Source of the DNA: Arachnia propionica
Lineage (GTDB): Bacteria; Actinomycetota; Actinomycetes; Propionibacteriales; Propionibacteriaceae
Direction: 5' to 3'
DNA: 64,000 nt
Assembly (NCBI RefSeq): GCF_003932785.1
Contig: NZ_RQYT01000002.1
Location: 1-64,000, forward strand
The translations under genes and the position numbers were made by a program. Positions within the stretch are counted from its first letter, which is position 1. Each line of letters begins with the position of its first letter. The notes beneath the pieces are model-generated. The model was not told the origin of the DNA, did not search any database, and saw only the letters and a list, made by a program, of their open reading frames with translations. This document shows, piece by piece, positions 43,955 to 53,097 of the stretch.

Positions 43955-46693
43955 GTGGGTTTTATGGATTTTTTGAGCGGGCTCGGCTCAGGAGCACAGC
44001 TCAAGAAGCTGAAGAAGGTGGCGGATCAGGTCAACCTGATCGAGGACGACTTCCAGGCGATGACGGATGCCGAACTGAGGCAGCAGACGGACGAGTTCCG
44101 CGCCCGGGTCGCCGATGGTGAATCCCTCGACAAGCTGATGCCGGAGGCCTTCGCGACGGTGCGTGAGGCGTCGGTGCGTGTGCTCGGCAAGCGTCATTTC
44201 GACGTGCAGATCATGGGCGGGGCCGCCCTGCACTGGGGCAACATCGCCGAGATGAAGACCGGTGAGGGCAAGACCCTGGTCGGTACGCTGCCCTCCTACC
44301 TCAACGCGCTTGACGGCAAGGGCGTCCACATCGTCACCACCAACGACTACCTTGCCAAGTACCAGTCGGAGCAGATGGGACGCATCCATCACTTCCTCGG
44401 GCTCGAGGTCGGGGTGATCCTCGCCTCCATGACGCCGGCCGAACGCCGCGTCGCCTACGCCGCCGACATCACCTACGGCACGAACAACGAGTTCGGGTTC
44501 GACTACCTCCGGGACAACATGGCTCTCAGCCCGGACGATCTGGTCCAGCGGGGACATCACTACGCGATCGTCGACGAGGTGGACTCCATCCTCATCGACG
44601 AGGCCCGAACTCCGCTCATCATCTCGGGCCCGTCCCAGGACAACCACGAGTGGTATCCCGTCTTCGCGAGGCTGGCCCGCCAGATGGCCCGGGACACCGA
44701 CTACGAGGTCGACGAGAAGAAGCGCACCATCGCCATCGCCGCCTCCGGGATCGAGCTCGTCGAGGACCGGCTGGGGATCGACAATCTCTACGAATCGGCC
44801 AACACGCCCCTCATCAGCTACCTCAACAACGCCATCAAGGCGAAGGAGCTGTTCAAGCGGGACAAGGATTACGTCGTTCTCGACGGGGAGATCCTCATCG
44901 TGGACGAGCACACGGGACGCAGTCTCGCCGGCCGTCGTTACAACGAGGGGCTGCACCAGGCCCTTGAGGCGAAGGAGGGCGTCCAGATCAAGGACGAGTA
45001 CCAGACCCTCGCGACCGTGACCCTCCAGAACTTCTTCCGCATGTACGACAAGCTCGCGGGTATGACGGGTACCGCGAAGACGGAGGAGTCCGAGTTCCAG
45101 AAGATCTACGGTCTGGGGGTCATCCCGATCCCCACCAACAAGCCGATGATCCGGACGGATCAGCGGGACAAGATCTACCGGACCGCGGAGGCGAAGTACG
45201 AGGCGATCGTCCAGGACGTCGTGGAACGACACGAGAAGGGGCAGCCCATCCTCATCGGCACGGCATCCGTGGCGAAGTCGGAGACCATCTCGGGCATGCT
45301 CAAGAAGGCAGGCATCCCGCACGAGGTGCTGAATGCCAAGCAGCACGCCCGTGAGGCCGCGGTCGTGGCCCAGGCGGGTCGCAAGGGCGCGGTGACCGTC
45401 TCCACCAACATGGCCGGTCGAGGCACCGACATCATGCTCGGCGGGAACCCTGAGTTCCTCGCCGACCTGCAGCTCCGCAAGCAGGGGCTCGACCCCGTCG
45501 AGAATCCTGAGGAGTACGAGGCCCAGTGGCCGGACACCCTCAAGGCGCTCGAGGAGCAGGTGCAGGCCGAACACGATGAGGTCGTCGAGGCCGGGGGCCT
45601 GTACGTGATCGGATCCGAGCGCCACGAGTCCCGACGGATCGACAACCAGCTGCGTGGGCGCTCCGGCCGTCAGGGCGATCCGGGCGAGTCGCGGTTCTAC
45701 CTGTCGCTGCGGGATGACCTGATGCGACTGTTCACCCCGGACCACCTGGAACGTTCGCTGTTGCTCATGAAGGTTCCCGACGACGTCCCGATCGAGTCCA
45801 AGCTCGTGAGCAACGCCATCGAGTCGGCACAGAAGCAGGTCGAGTCGCAGAACTTCGAGATGCGCAAGAACGTGCTCCGCTACGACGACGTCATGAACCG
45901 GCAGCGTCACGTGATCTACCGCGATCGGCGCCGCGTCCTGGACGGGGAGGACATCTCCGAGCAGCTGCGGGATCGCGCCGGAGAGGTCGTGGCGGCGGTC
46001 GTGCGCCAGCACACGGTCGGGGTGCCCGAGGACTGGGACCTCGACATGCTGTTCAACGAGCTGAGGACGGTCTACCCCGTGAAGGTGGACAAGGCCGATC
46101 TCGAGGAGGAACTCCCGTCGCAGGATGAGCTCGTGGAGATGTTCGTCGAGGACGTGGCCGAGGCCTACGAAGCCCGCGAGGAGTCCCTCGGCGAGGAGAC
46201 CATGCGCGAACTGGAACGTCAGGTCCTGCTGTCCGTCGTGGACCGGAACTGGCGTGAACACCTCTACGAGATGGACTACCTCCGAGAGGGCATCGGGCTG
46301 CGGGCCATGGCCCAGCGCGACCCGCTGGTGGAGTACCAGCGAGAGGGAGGCGACATGTTCGTCGCCATGCGCGAGGCCTCCTTCGAGCAGGCCATCCAGA
46401 TGCTCTTCAACGTGCCCGTCACGAAGCCGGAGCCGCTCGAGGTCGGGGTGGTCACGGACGCCGAGGGCAAGGCCGAGGACATCACGGGGAAGGTCGAGAA
46501 GCTGAAGTCCTCCCGTCCGGCACCGTTGGCGAAGGGGCTGGAGGGCAAGAAACAGGAGAACCTCACCTATTCCGCGCCGGACGAGTCCGGAGAGGCGGCG
46601 ACCACGCGTCCCGGCTCCACGACGCCGAAGCGGAGCGGCCAGGGCGGCGGGAACCGAGCGGCCCGCAGAAAGGCCGCCAAGAAGCGTCGCTGA
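43955..46693 (+). CDS. secA: Preprotein translocase ATPase SecA
   Basis: It has 912 residues and powers export of proteins through SecYEG. Walker A is MKTGEGKTL (about 100-108) and the DEAD-type motif is [14 protein letters not shown]. Helicase motifs include [12 protein letters not shown] and [11 protein letters not shown]. The C-terminus is a Lys/Arg tail ([13 protein letters not shown]) without the zinc-binding Cys motif of many SecA proteins, as common in Actinobacteria. The start is GTG at 43955 with AAGGA upstream. Its 3' end overlaps the opposite-strand DUF6459 frame. Confidence 0.97.
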   Translation: MGFMDFLSGLGSGAQLKKLKKVADQVNLIEDDFQAMTDAELRQQTDEFRARVADGESLDKLMPEAFATVREASVRVLGKRHFDVQIMGGAALHWGNIAEMKTGEGKTLVGTLPSYLNALDGKGVHIVTTNDYLAKYQSEQMGRIHHFLGLEVGVILASMTPAERRVAYAADITYGTNNEFGFDYLRDNMALSPDDLVQRGHHYAIVDEVDSILIDEARTPLIISGPSQDNHEWYPVFARLARQMARDTDYEVDEKKRTIAIAASGIELVEDRLGIDNLYESANTPLISYLNNAIKAKELFKRDKDYVVLDGEILIVDEHTGRSLAGRRYNEGLHQALEAKEGVQIKDEYQTLATVTLQNFFRMYDKLAGMTGTAKTEESEFQKIYGLGVIPIPTNKPMIRTDQRDKIYRTAEAKYEAIVQDVVERHEKGQPILIGTASVAKSETISGMLKKAGIPHEVLNAKQHAREAAVVAQAGRKGAVTVSTNMAGRGTDIMLGGNPEFLADLQLRKQGLDPVENPEEYEAQWPDTLKALEEQVQAEHDEVVEAGGLYVIGSERHESRRIDNQLRGRSGRQGDPGESRFYLSLRDDLMRLFTPDHLERSLLLMKVPDDVPIESKLVSNAIESAQKQVESQNFEMRKNVLRYDDVMNRQRHVIYRDRRRVLDGEDISEQLRDRAGEVVAAVVRQHTVGVPEDWDLDMLFNELRTVYPVKVDKADLEEELPSQDELVEMFVEDVAEAYEAREESLGEETMRELERQVLLSVVDRNWREHLYEMDYLREGIGLRAMAQRDPLVEYQREGGDMFVAMREASFEQAIQMLFNVPVTKPEPLEVGVVTDAEGKAEDITGKVEKLKSSRPAPLAKGLEGKKQENLTYSAPDESGEAATTRPGSTTPKRSGQGGGNRAARRKAAKKRR

Positions 46694-47006
46694 CGCCCAG
46701 GAGACGGAGTTCCGAGCAGGTCCAGCGTTCCCCCAGCTCCAGGCGCAGGCACAGGGCCAGCCAGTGCGATCCGGCCAGGACCGTGCCCACCGCCTCAGCC
46801 GCGCCGGGGCGGGGGCACTGGATCCGTAGGCCTCCCAGGAGGCCGGGCCGCAGCAGGAGGGTGTCCGTGTAGTGGGCCAACTGCTCGAACGCCCGTGGGC
46901 TCAGCCAGGGACGGATCTGGTGCAGGGCGCGTGACCCGATGAGGGCCTCACGGATGGCCGTGGCGACGAGACGGGCGCCGTGGACGGGGGAGACGTCGTG
47001 CAACAT
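46563..47006 (-). CDS. Rv3235-like (DUF6459) protein
   Basis: It has 147 residues. The first 105 match the pattern of small actinobacterial proteins encoded beside sec[34 protein letters not shown], then [45 protein letters not shown]. The domain ends at the secA stop codon. The remaining 42 residues run antisense to the 3' end of secA and may be a random extension for lack of a stop. Function unknown. The N-terminus at 47006 has only a weak ribosome site. Assignment is from memory of the family. Confidence 0.6.
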   Translation of the reverse strand: MLHDVSPVHGARLVATAIREALIGSRALHQIRPWLSPRAFEQLAHYTDTLLLRPGLLGGLRIQCPRPGAAEAVGTVLAGSHWLALCLRLELGERWTCSELRLLGVSDASWRPFCGPLGSRRPGRSASASWSRDAWSPPLRTRPARNR

Positions 47007-47024
47007 GGCGTCACGCTACGTCCA

Positions 47025-47109
47025 CAACACCCGCATCGGAACCCTTACGACCCCACGTGACAACACCAACCCTCCCATTGACAACACCCGGGCTTTGGCC
47101 GCCAACACC
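47025..47109 (-). repeat. Four CAACACC repeats, three at 21-bp period
   Basis: CAACACC occurs at 47025, 47061, 47082 and 47103. The last three are exactly 21 bp apart, or two turns of the helix. Read on the minus strand they are GGTGTTG repeats upstream of the DUF6459 gene. This spacing suggests repeated protein binding on one face of DNA. The binding protein is unknown. Confidence 0.45.
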
Positions 47110-47124
47110 AAGGAGCCCCTCCGA

Positions 47125-47151
47125 CGTCACGATCCCCATCCGTGCACCCTC
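47125..47151. mobile_element. End remnant of a third inverted-repeat element
   Basis: The sequence from 47125 to 47151 repeats the right end of the 158-bp element (…GTCACGATCCCC, then ATCCGTGCACCCTC) with a 2-base deletion, and is followed by the same TAA. Against the left end of the intact copy it forms a near-perfect palindrome, TCCGTGCACCCTCT (47139-47152) with 47154-47167. No left end belonging to this remnant was found. Confidence 0.55.
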
Positions 47152-47154
47152 TAA

Positions 47155-47312
47155 GAGGGTGCGCGGATAGGCGCATCTACTGCGGCCGCCCCGGTGGCCC
47201 CCTGGCTGTGTTGTCCTCCTCGAACGCACGATCCAGTGCGCTCTTCGTCGTCCGCCTTGCCATGAGGCCACCGTGACGATCCTCGTCACGATCCCCCTAT
47301 CCGTGCACCCTC
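47155..47312 (+). mobile_element. Non-coding inverted-repeat element (MITE-like), copy B, complete
   Basis: This 158-bp element has terminal inverted repeats GAGGGTGCGCGGATAGG at the left and its near complement CCTATCCGTGCACCCTC at the right, with one mismatch. TAA flanks both sides (47152-47154 and 47313-47315), consistent with a 3-bp target duplication. It is about 94% identical to the inverted copy at 1-146 and contains the same internal dyad and no gene. It lies between the divergent DUF6459 and DUF6912 genes. Mobilisation by a transposase elsewhere is inferred. Confidence 0.75.
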
Positions 47313-47324
47313 TAAGGTTGGGGT

Positions 47325-47795
47325 GTGACTGGAGTATTGGTGTTCATCCCCATTGATGAATCGGAGTTGGGGGCCATGGACGGTTCGGTCGTCCTGACAA
47401 ATCGGGAGGCTCACCGGGTCACCCCACAGTTGTTGGAGGCCCTCGGCTACTCCCCGGAGCAGGGGGAGGACGCGGAGTACGCCGCGCTGGTGCTGGCCTC
47501 GGTGGCGGCGCTCGCACGGTACGGAAGGCGCCTGGTGCTCGTCGCGGAGGTGGACCCGGCCCTGGTGTCCCAGGGCCGGGATCTCGACAACGGGGCCTGT
47601 GTCGTCTCCTCGGTTCCGGTGGGGGCGATCACCTGCTGGTTCAGCGAGGATGATCGCGTTGACCCGTCAGCTGCCGCAGCGGCCTGTCATGGGCTCGACA
47701 TCGACACCGCGTGGGGATTCGAGGAGGTTCAGGAACTCCTCTCGGAGGCCGATCTGATGTGGAACGACGTGGAGGAGTACCGCCGAGGGATGTGA
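47325..47795 (+). CDS. DUF6912-like protein
   Basis: It has 156 residues and is soluble and acidic. It begins VLVFIPIDESEL and has VTPQLLEALGYSPEQGEDAEYAALVLASVAALARYG, a pattern of small actinobacterial proteins found near hpf/secA. Function is unknown. The GTG at 47325 lies 6 bases after TAAGGT (47313-47318), which overlaps the target duplication of the small element, so the element's edge may supply the -10 box of a leaderless promoter. The family name is from memory of pattern and context. Confidence 0.7.
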   Translation: MTGVLVFIPIDESELGAMDGSVVLTNREAHRVTPQLLEALGYSPEQGEDAEYAALVLASVAALARYGRRLVLVAEVDPALVSQGRDLDNGACVVSSVPVGAITCWFSEDDRVDPSAAAAACHGLDIDTAWGFEEVQELLSEADLMWNDVEEYRRGM

Positions 47796-47807
47796 GGTGA
47801 ACCTCGT

Positions 47808-48284
47808 TCAGGACTTCGTGAGCCAGGCGTTGACGCGACGCTCGATGCCGGCGAAGGCGCTCTTGATCATGGGCTCCACCTGGCTCTCGACCTTCTTGCC
47901 GACGAGGGGGATCTTGACCTCGAGGTCACCCTCGTACTGGGCGGTGGAGGCGTTCTCGCCGTTGGGGGACAACAGTCCCTGGGCCTCGACGGCGACGGGC
48001 ACGCCGGCCACGTCCACCGTGACCGTGCCCCGACGGGTCCCTGCCTCATCGGGGTCTCCCCAGGCGAAGGACTGGGCGATCTTGATGCCCTTGCCGACGA
48101 AGGGCGCGATGGCGCTCGGTGCCGGCAGGGTCAGGCGAAGATGGGTGGTGTCACCCTCGACGGTGACGGTGTGCTCGAGGGCGCCGGCGTGCTTGGCGAC
48201 GTCCTCGATGAACTCCGGCTTGCGGAAGAGGGCGACGACGTCGTCCGTGCTGCCGTGGTACTCGTGGCTGTAATTGAGCTTCAT
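47808..48284 (-). CDS. DUF2505 family protein
   Basis: It has 158 residues. It starts MKLNYSHEYHGSTDDVVALFRKPEFIEDVAKHAGA, the typical opening of this START/SRPBCC-like family, and ends VESQVEPMIKSAFAGIERRVNAWL. Such folds bind hydrophobic ligands, but no ligand is known. The ATG at 48284 is preferred because a much longer upstream frame is antisense to the PHP gene. It converges with the DUF6912 gene. Confidence 0.85.
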   Translation of the reverse strand: MKLNYSHEYHGSTDDVVALFRKPEFIEDVAKHAGALEHTVTVEGDTTHLRLTLPAPSAIAPFVGKGIKIAQSFAWGDPDEAGTRRGTVTVDVAGVPVAVEAQGLLSPNGENASTAQYEGDLEVKIPLVGKKVESQVEPMIKSAFAGIERRVNAWLTKS

Positions 48285-48335
48285 GGCGGACAATATTGCA
48301 CCATTCCTACTGATGGTGTCTTCCTTGATTAGCAT

Positions 48336-49193
48336 GTGAGTATGAGGATCGACCTGCACACGCACTCCCGTGTCACGGATGGCACCGACACGCCGACGAT
48401 GTTGGTGATGAAGGCCTTCCAGGCGGGCCTCGACGTCATCGCGCTGACCGACCACGACACCTTCGACGGGGTGGCGGAGGCCCTCGAGGCGGGCAAGCGC
48501 ATCGGGGTCAAGGTCCTCACCGGCATCGAACTGTCCTGCTCCCTGGGCGGCCAGGTGATCCATCTGCTGGGCTACGGCTGCGACGTCTGGAACCGCGCCC
48601 TGAACGAGGAATTGGCCAAGGTCAGGGTGGGGCGCACTCAACGACTGCCGGAGATGTGTTCCCGGCTGCGGGAGCAGGGCGTGGAGGTAACCCTGGAGGA
48701 GGTGATGTCGGTGGCGCAGGGGGCGCCGTCGATCGGTCGCCCACACGTCGCGGACGCGATGGTGGCCAAGGGCATCGTCAAGGATCGCCAGGAGGCCTTC
48801 GACCGCTACCTCGCGCAGGACAAGCCGGCCTACGTGCCCCGATACTCCATCGAACTCGGCCGGGCGATCGACCTCGTCCACGAGGCGAAGGGAGTCGCCG
48901 TGCTGGCGCACCCGTGGGGGAGGGGTGGCCGGGAGGTCCTGACCGCGCCCGTCATCGAGCGGCTGACCCGCGAACACGGTCTCGACGGCATCGAGACGGA
49001 CCACCGGGACCACGACAGGGACACGCGGCTGCTGCTGTTCGAGCTCGGAGCGCGCCTCGGGCTCATCCGCACCGGGTCGAGCGACTACCACGGTGCCAAA
49101 CGCCCCGATCGTGAGCTCGGCTGCTTCACGACGCGCAAGAGCGCCTACCTGGAACTCGTGGCGAGGATCCGGGCCAGGGGCGGTACGGCCTGA
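48336..49193 (+). CDS. PHP-domain phosphoesterase
   Basis: It has 285 residues. Metal-binding motifs of the polymerase-and-histidinol-phosphatase fold are clear: DLHTHSRVTDG, LTDHDT, GIELSC, VLAHPWGR and a final SDYHG. Related proteins include 5'-3' exoribonuclease RnaAM/RNase AM and 3',5'-nucleoside bisphosphate phosphatases. Which applies here is not readable. Start is GTG at 48336 or ATG at 48342. Confidence 0.9.
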   Translation: MSMRIDLHTHSRVTDGTDTPTMLVMKAFQAGLDVIALTDHDTFDGVAEALEAGKRIGVKVLTGIELSCSLGGQVIHLLGYGCDVWNRALNEELAKVRVGRTQRLPEMCSRLREQGVEVTLEEVMSVAQGAPSIGRPHVADAMVAKGIVKDRQEAFDRYLAQDKPAYVPRYSIELGRAIDLVHEAKGVAVLAHPWGRGGREVLTAPVIERLTREHGLDGIETDHRDHDRDTRLLLFELGARLGLIRTGSSDYHGAKRPDRELGCFTTRKSAYLELVARIRARGGTA

Positions 49194-49261
49194 CCCCGCG
49201 GTCACCACGAGCATCCTCTCGGCGTCGCCCCCGCTGGCGCCCCCTCGGGGAGGACGATAGG

Positions 49262-50353
49262 GTGGCCGGCATGGAAACGGAGTTCCACGACCCGGACAGG
49301 ACCCTCGCCCGATCGGAGGAACGCAGCCGGGAACTCGAGGCCCAGATCGCGAAGGACCCATCGCGGTTCCGGTTGCTCACGGGGGATCGTCCCACCGGTC
49401 GGCTCCACATCGGCCATTACTTCGGCTCCCTCATGAACCGGGTCCGGCTCCAGCAGCTGGGTATCGAGACCTATCTCATCGTGGCCGACTACCAGGTCAT
49501 CTACGACCGTGACGGCGTGGGTGAGCTCAAGGACAACGTGCTCAACATGGTGGCCGACTATCTGGCCGCCGGCATCGACCCGCAGCGCACCGTCATCTTC
49601 ACGCACTCGGCCATCACCGCGCTCAACCAGCTGATGCTGCCGTTCCTCGCCTTGGTGACCGATGCCGAACTGCGACGCAACCCAACCGTCAAGGACGAGT
49701 TGGCCACCTCCAACCGTCCCATGTCGGGACTCATGCTGACCTTCCCTGTGCACCAGGCGGCGGACATCCTGTTCTGCAAGGCGAACCTCGTGCCGGTGGG
49801 CAAGGACCAGCTGCCGCACATCGAGCAGACCCGGGTCATCGCCCGCCGGTTCGACGAGCGCTACGGCCGTGTCGATCCCGCCCGGCCCATCTTCCCCCAG
49901 GCCGATGCGCTGCTGAGCCGCAGCGGTACCGTCCTCGGTCTCGACGGCCACAAGATGAGCAAGTCGAGGGGCAACACGATCGAACTGGGCATGACCGCGG
50001 ACGAGACCGCGAAGCTCATCAAGCGGGCGGTCACCGACTCGGACCGCAACATCACCTACGATCCGCAGCACCGGCCGGAGGTGAGCAACCTCGTCAACAT
50101 CGCGGCCATGTGTCTGGATCGCGAGCCCGTCGACATCGCCGCCGAGATCGGCGACGGCGGGGGCGGCGGCCTGAAGAAACTGGTCACGGCGGCCGTCAAC
50201 GATCATCTCGCCCCGCATCGCGCGCGTCGTGCGGAACTCATCGCTGCTCCCGACCACCTGTGGCAGGTGCTCAAGGAGGGCAACGACCGCGCCAACGAGG
50301 TTGCGGAGGCGACCCTGGCCGAGGTTCGCCAGGCGATGCGGATGGATTACTGA
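49262..50353 (+). CDS. trpS: Tryptophanyl-tRNA synthetase
   Basis: It has 363 residues from the GTG at 49262, which has GGGAGG 9 bases upstream (an ATG at 49271 is possible). Class I signatures are HIGH-like LHIGHYFGS and GHKMSKSRGN. The N-terminal motif TGDRPTGRLHIGH and the segment NPTVKDEL, DQLPHIEQTR place it with the divergent TrpRS branch known from streptococci and the auxiliary Deinococcus TrpRS II, rather than the SGIQPTG branch. No other trpS lies in the window. Confidence 0.93.
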   Translation: MAGMETEFHDPDRTLARSEERSRELEAQIAKDPSRFRLLTGDRPTGRLHIGHYFGSLMNRVRLQQLGIETYLIVADYQVIYDRDGVGELKDNVLNMVADYLAAGIDPQRTVIFTHSAITALNQLMLPFLALVTDAELRRNPTVKDELATSNRPMSGLMLTFPVHQAADILFCKANLVPVGKDQLPHIEQTRVIARRFDERYGRVDPARPIFPQADALLSRSGTVLGLDGHKMSKSRGNTIELGMTADETAKLIKRAVTDSDRNITYDPQHRPEVSNLVNIAAMCLDREPVDIAAEIGDGGGGGLKKLVTAAVNDHLAPHRARRAELIAAPDHLWQVLKEGNDRANEVAEATLAEVRQAMRMDY

Positions 50354-50483
50354 CCCTCGCCTCACCGCGCCCCTGGGGGGGGACCCCCGGGCCGTCGACG
50401 ACGAGCGCTCAGGATCGGCGTCCCCGGCTCACCCTGTCGGAGATCGAGCCGGGGACGACGGTTCGCCGACGCCAGGCGTTGGG

Positions 50484-51917
50484 TCAGTCCTTCGTGACGT
50501 CGACCCCGGCCCGTCGACGCCTCCGTCGACGTCGTGGCGCCCCATCCTCCGCCCTCGGGGTGGGGGCCTGATCCCCCTGGGTCTCGGTGCTGCGACGCCT
50601 GCGGCGACGCCGCGTGCTTCCGTCCGCCGTGGTCTCCTTCCGTGCCCGGTCCTCCCGCGCCGGACGGGCCGAACGAGGCAGCCGACCCTTCGTGCCCTCC
50701 GGGATGTCGAGATCCGTGAACAGGTGGGGCGACGAGGAGTAGGTCTCCTCCGGGGAGTCGAAGTCGAGGTCAAGGGCCTTGTTGATGACCTTCCAGCGGG
50801 TCACGTCCGCCCAGTCGACCAAGGTCACGGAGACGCCGGTGTTCCCGGCCCGGCCGGTGCGACCGATGCGGTGGACATACGTGGCGTCCGTGTCGGGACA
50901 CTCGTAGTTGATGACGTGACTGACCCCGGTGATGTCGATCCCCCTGGCCGCGACATCGGTGGCGACGAGGGTGGACACCGTGCCGGCACGGAACTTCTTC
51001 AGAGCACGTTCCCGCGACACCTGGTTGAGATCACCGTGGATGGCGGCGGCGGGGAAGCCCCGGTCCAGGAGCTCATCGGCCAACCGCTGCGCGGCGCGCT
51101 TCGTCCGGCAGAAGACCATCACCTTGCCGACGTCGCGCGCCTGGATGATCCGGGCGACCACCTCGGGCTTGTCGAGATCGTGCGCCTGGTAGACGAACTG
51201 TGTGATGTCAGGGACCGTGGCCGACGCATCCGCGCCCTCGGCCCGGATGTTGACCGGGCGGTTCAGGGTGGCGCGGGCCAGCGCAAGAATGGGGGCGGGC
51301 ATGGTGGCCGAGAACAGGAGCGTCTGACGGGACGCAGGGGTTTTCGCGAGGAGCTTCTCGATGTCCGGGAGGAATCCGAGGTCCAGCATCTCGTCGGCCT
51401 CGTCGAGGACGAGGATCTCGATGCGCGAGAGATCCAGGGATCGACGATTGGCGAGATCGAGCAGCCGACCGGGGGTACCGACCGCGACATCGATCCCCTT
51501 CTCCAGCTGGCTGAGCTGTTCGTCGTAGCTGGTGCCGCCGTAGATGGTGAGGACGCGCATTCCCAGACGGGAGCCGGCGAGATCCAGGTCCCTCGCCACC
51601 TGGAGCGCGAGTTCGCGGGTGGGGGTGATCACCAGGGCCCTGGGCCTGCCGTGGTTGACCGGCTCGTCGGCCTCCTCAGCGATGGTCTGGAGCCGGTGGA
51701 GGAGGGAGGTTCCGAAGGCCAAGGTCTTACCGGTTCCCGTGCGTGCCTGTCCGATGAGGTCCGTGCCGCTCAGGGCCAAGGGGATCGCCAAGGCCTGGAT
51801 CGGGAAGGGGTGGACGATCCCGGCTTCGGCCAGTGCCGCCGTGATCTCCTCTCGGATACCGAGGTCGGCAAAGGTCTCGGGGGATGTCGTCGTCTCGCTC
51901 AGGGCTCCACACCTCAC
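50484..51917 (-). CDS. DEAD-box RNA helicase
   Basis: It has 477 residues. Ordered motifs: Q motif (FADLGI..PFPIQALAIP), ARTGTGKT, PTRELALQV, GTPGRLLDL, VLDEADEML, SATMP, then ATDVAARGID and HRIGRTGRAG. The C-terminal 70 residues are Arg-rich (RRRRRRR blocks), suited to RNA binding. It unwinds RNA duplexes, often in cold or ribosome assembly. The start is a GTG at 51917, uncertain. It converges with trpS, with 130 bases between and no clear terminator. Confidence 0.92.
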   Translation of the reverse strand: MRCGALSETTTSPETFADLGIREEITAALAEAGIVHPFPIQALAIPLALSGTDLIGQARTGTGKTLAFGTSLLHRLQTIAEEADEPVNHGRPRALVITPTRELALQVARDLDLAGSRLGMRVLTIYGGTSYDEQLSQLEKGIDVAVGTPGRLLDLANRRSLDLSRIEILVLDEADEMLDLGFLPDIEKLLAKTPASRQTLLFSATMPAPILALARATLNRPVNIRAEGADASATVPDITQFVYQAHDLDKPEVVARIIQARDVGKVMVFCRTKRAAQRLADELLDRGFPAAAIHGDLNQVSRERALKKFRAGTVSTLVATDVAARGIDITGVSHVINYECPDTDATYVHRIGRTGRAGNTGVSVTLVDWADVTRWKVINKALDLDFDSPEETYSSSPHLFTDLDIPEGTKGRLPRSARPAREDRARKETTADGSTRRRRRRRSTETQGDQAPTPRAEDGAPRRRRRRRRAGVDVTKD

Positions 51918-52001
51918 TGTCAGGCGGTCACCCGAGTCGCGGGCGGCCGTGGGGGCCGTCCAGCCCCCGGACGAGTCTAGCGCGCCGACGCCCTCAGCGG
52001 C

Positions 52002-52226
52002 TCACAGGGTGCCGAAACCCACCGGGCGGGTGTCCGCGGGGCCGAGGTCGAGGTAGGCCACCTTCGCCGCCGGGACGAGAATCCTCCGGCCCTTCTCGTC
52101 GGTCATCTCGAAGAGCGATCCGTCCGTGAGGGCCTTCCGGAGACTGCCGAGCACCTCATCCGCCGTCTCCTTGGTGCGCAGTTGAAGCTCACGGTTGATG
52201 TCGCTGATGCCGATGCGAACGTCCAT
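52002..52226 (-). CDS. DUF3107 family protein
   Basis: It has 74 residues from the ATG at 52226. It begins MDVRIGISDINRELQLRTKETADEVLGSL and ends ILVPAAKVAYLDLGPADTRPVGFGTL, the pattern of DUF3107, a small actinobacterial protein often next to a DEAD-box helicase gene, as here (84 bases apart, same strand). Function unknown. Confidence 0.85.
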   Translation of the reverse strand: MDVRIGISDINRELQLRTKETADEVLGSLRKALTDGSLFEMTDEKGRRILVPAAKVAYLDLGPADTRPVGFGTL

Positions 52227-52289
52227 GCCCCCAACCATAGCCGTAGTGGCCACGCTGTTGGGGGAGCGTGAACCGTGGACGTCGAGGTG

Positions 52290-53096
52290 TCACACCTCGT
52301 GGCGAAGAATGGCGACGGTGATGTTGTCACGGCCGCCGAGATCGTTGGCCCAGGTGACGAGGGACTCGGCCAGGTCCACGAGGGATTCGGTGGTCGTGGC
52401 CTTCTCCTCGAAGACCTCGCGGAGCGCCTCGGGAGCACTGGCGTAGTTCCACAGCCCGTCGGAGCACAGCAGCAGCCAACCTGCGGAAGGGGGGCTCAAC
52501 TCGACCAGGGCGGGCGCCACATCGGACGCGTTGCGGCCCAGCCATCGGGTGATGGAGTGGGCCTGCACGGAGGCCTCCGCCTCCTCACGGGCCATGCCGA
52601 GCATCATCCGGGCCTGTGCCATGGAATCATCCTGGGTCAACTGCCACGTGGCACCGTCGTCTCCGAACCAGTAGGCCCGCGAGTCACCGATGCTGCCGAC
52701 GAGGAGGTTGCTGCCGTGAACCGTCGCCGCGACGAGGGTGCAGGCCGACGCCTCATGGTCGGGGGCGGCGTCGAGGACGGCCTCGTGCGCCGCGGTGAAC
52801 GCGGCATGGAACGCCTTGGAGTCCGGGCCCGGACCCGAGACCGCCTCGGTCAGGACCGAACACGCGGCGTCCGCCGCGACCAAGGAGGCCCGTTCCGACC
52901 CGTGCGCGGTGCTCACCCCGTCGGAGACGGCCATCACGGCCTGCCTCACGGGGCCCTTGCGGGCGGCGAGGCTCAGCGCGTCCTGGTTGGTCGGGTGACG
53001 TCGTCCCTTGTCACTGCAGCCGGCCAGCCACGGGGCAGGGGCTGCCGCGTAGTGGAACCGGGCCTGCGGTGAGGCGTCACCCTCGGTTGCAGACAC
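52290..53096 (-). CDS. PP2C-type serine/threonine protein phosphatase
   Basis: It has 268 residues from the GTG at 53096. Metal-site motifs are present: GCSDKGRRHPTNQDA, VSDGVSTAHGSE, GSIGDSRAYW, LCSDGLWNY and GGRDNITVA. It lacks membrane segments, so it is cytoplasmic. It follows cspA with 1 base between the stop and this start, so the two are likely co-transcribed. Targets are unknown. Confidence 0.9.
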   Translation of the reverse strand: MSATEGDASPQARFHYAAAPAPWLAGCSDKGRRHPTNQDALSLAARKGPVRQAVMAVSDGVSTAHGSERASLVAADAACSVLTEAVSGPGPDSKAFHAAFTAAHEAVLDAAPDHEASACTLVAATVHGSNLLVGSIGDSRAYWFGDDGATWQLTQDDSMAQARMMLGMAREEAEASVQAHSITRWLGRNASDVAPALVELSPPSAGWLLLCSDGLWNYASAPEALREVFEEKATTTESLVDLAESLVTWANDLGGRDNITVAILRHEV

Positions 53097-53097
53097 G

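Noticed and set aside
43988-46261. 757-residue minus-strand frame opposite secA
   Set aside because: It mirrors secA codons, has no family features or ribosome site, and the plus strand is clearly secA.
47011-47289. 92-residue minus-strand frame through the small repeat element
   Set aside because: The equivalent frame is not preserved as a gene in copy A, the composition is that of the repeat, and there is no ribosome site.
50354-50483. G-run-rich stretch between trpS and the DEAD-box helicase as terminator
   Set aside because: The G and C runs do not form a clear stem with a reasonable loop, so no terminator is claimed.
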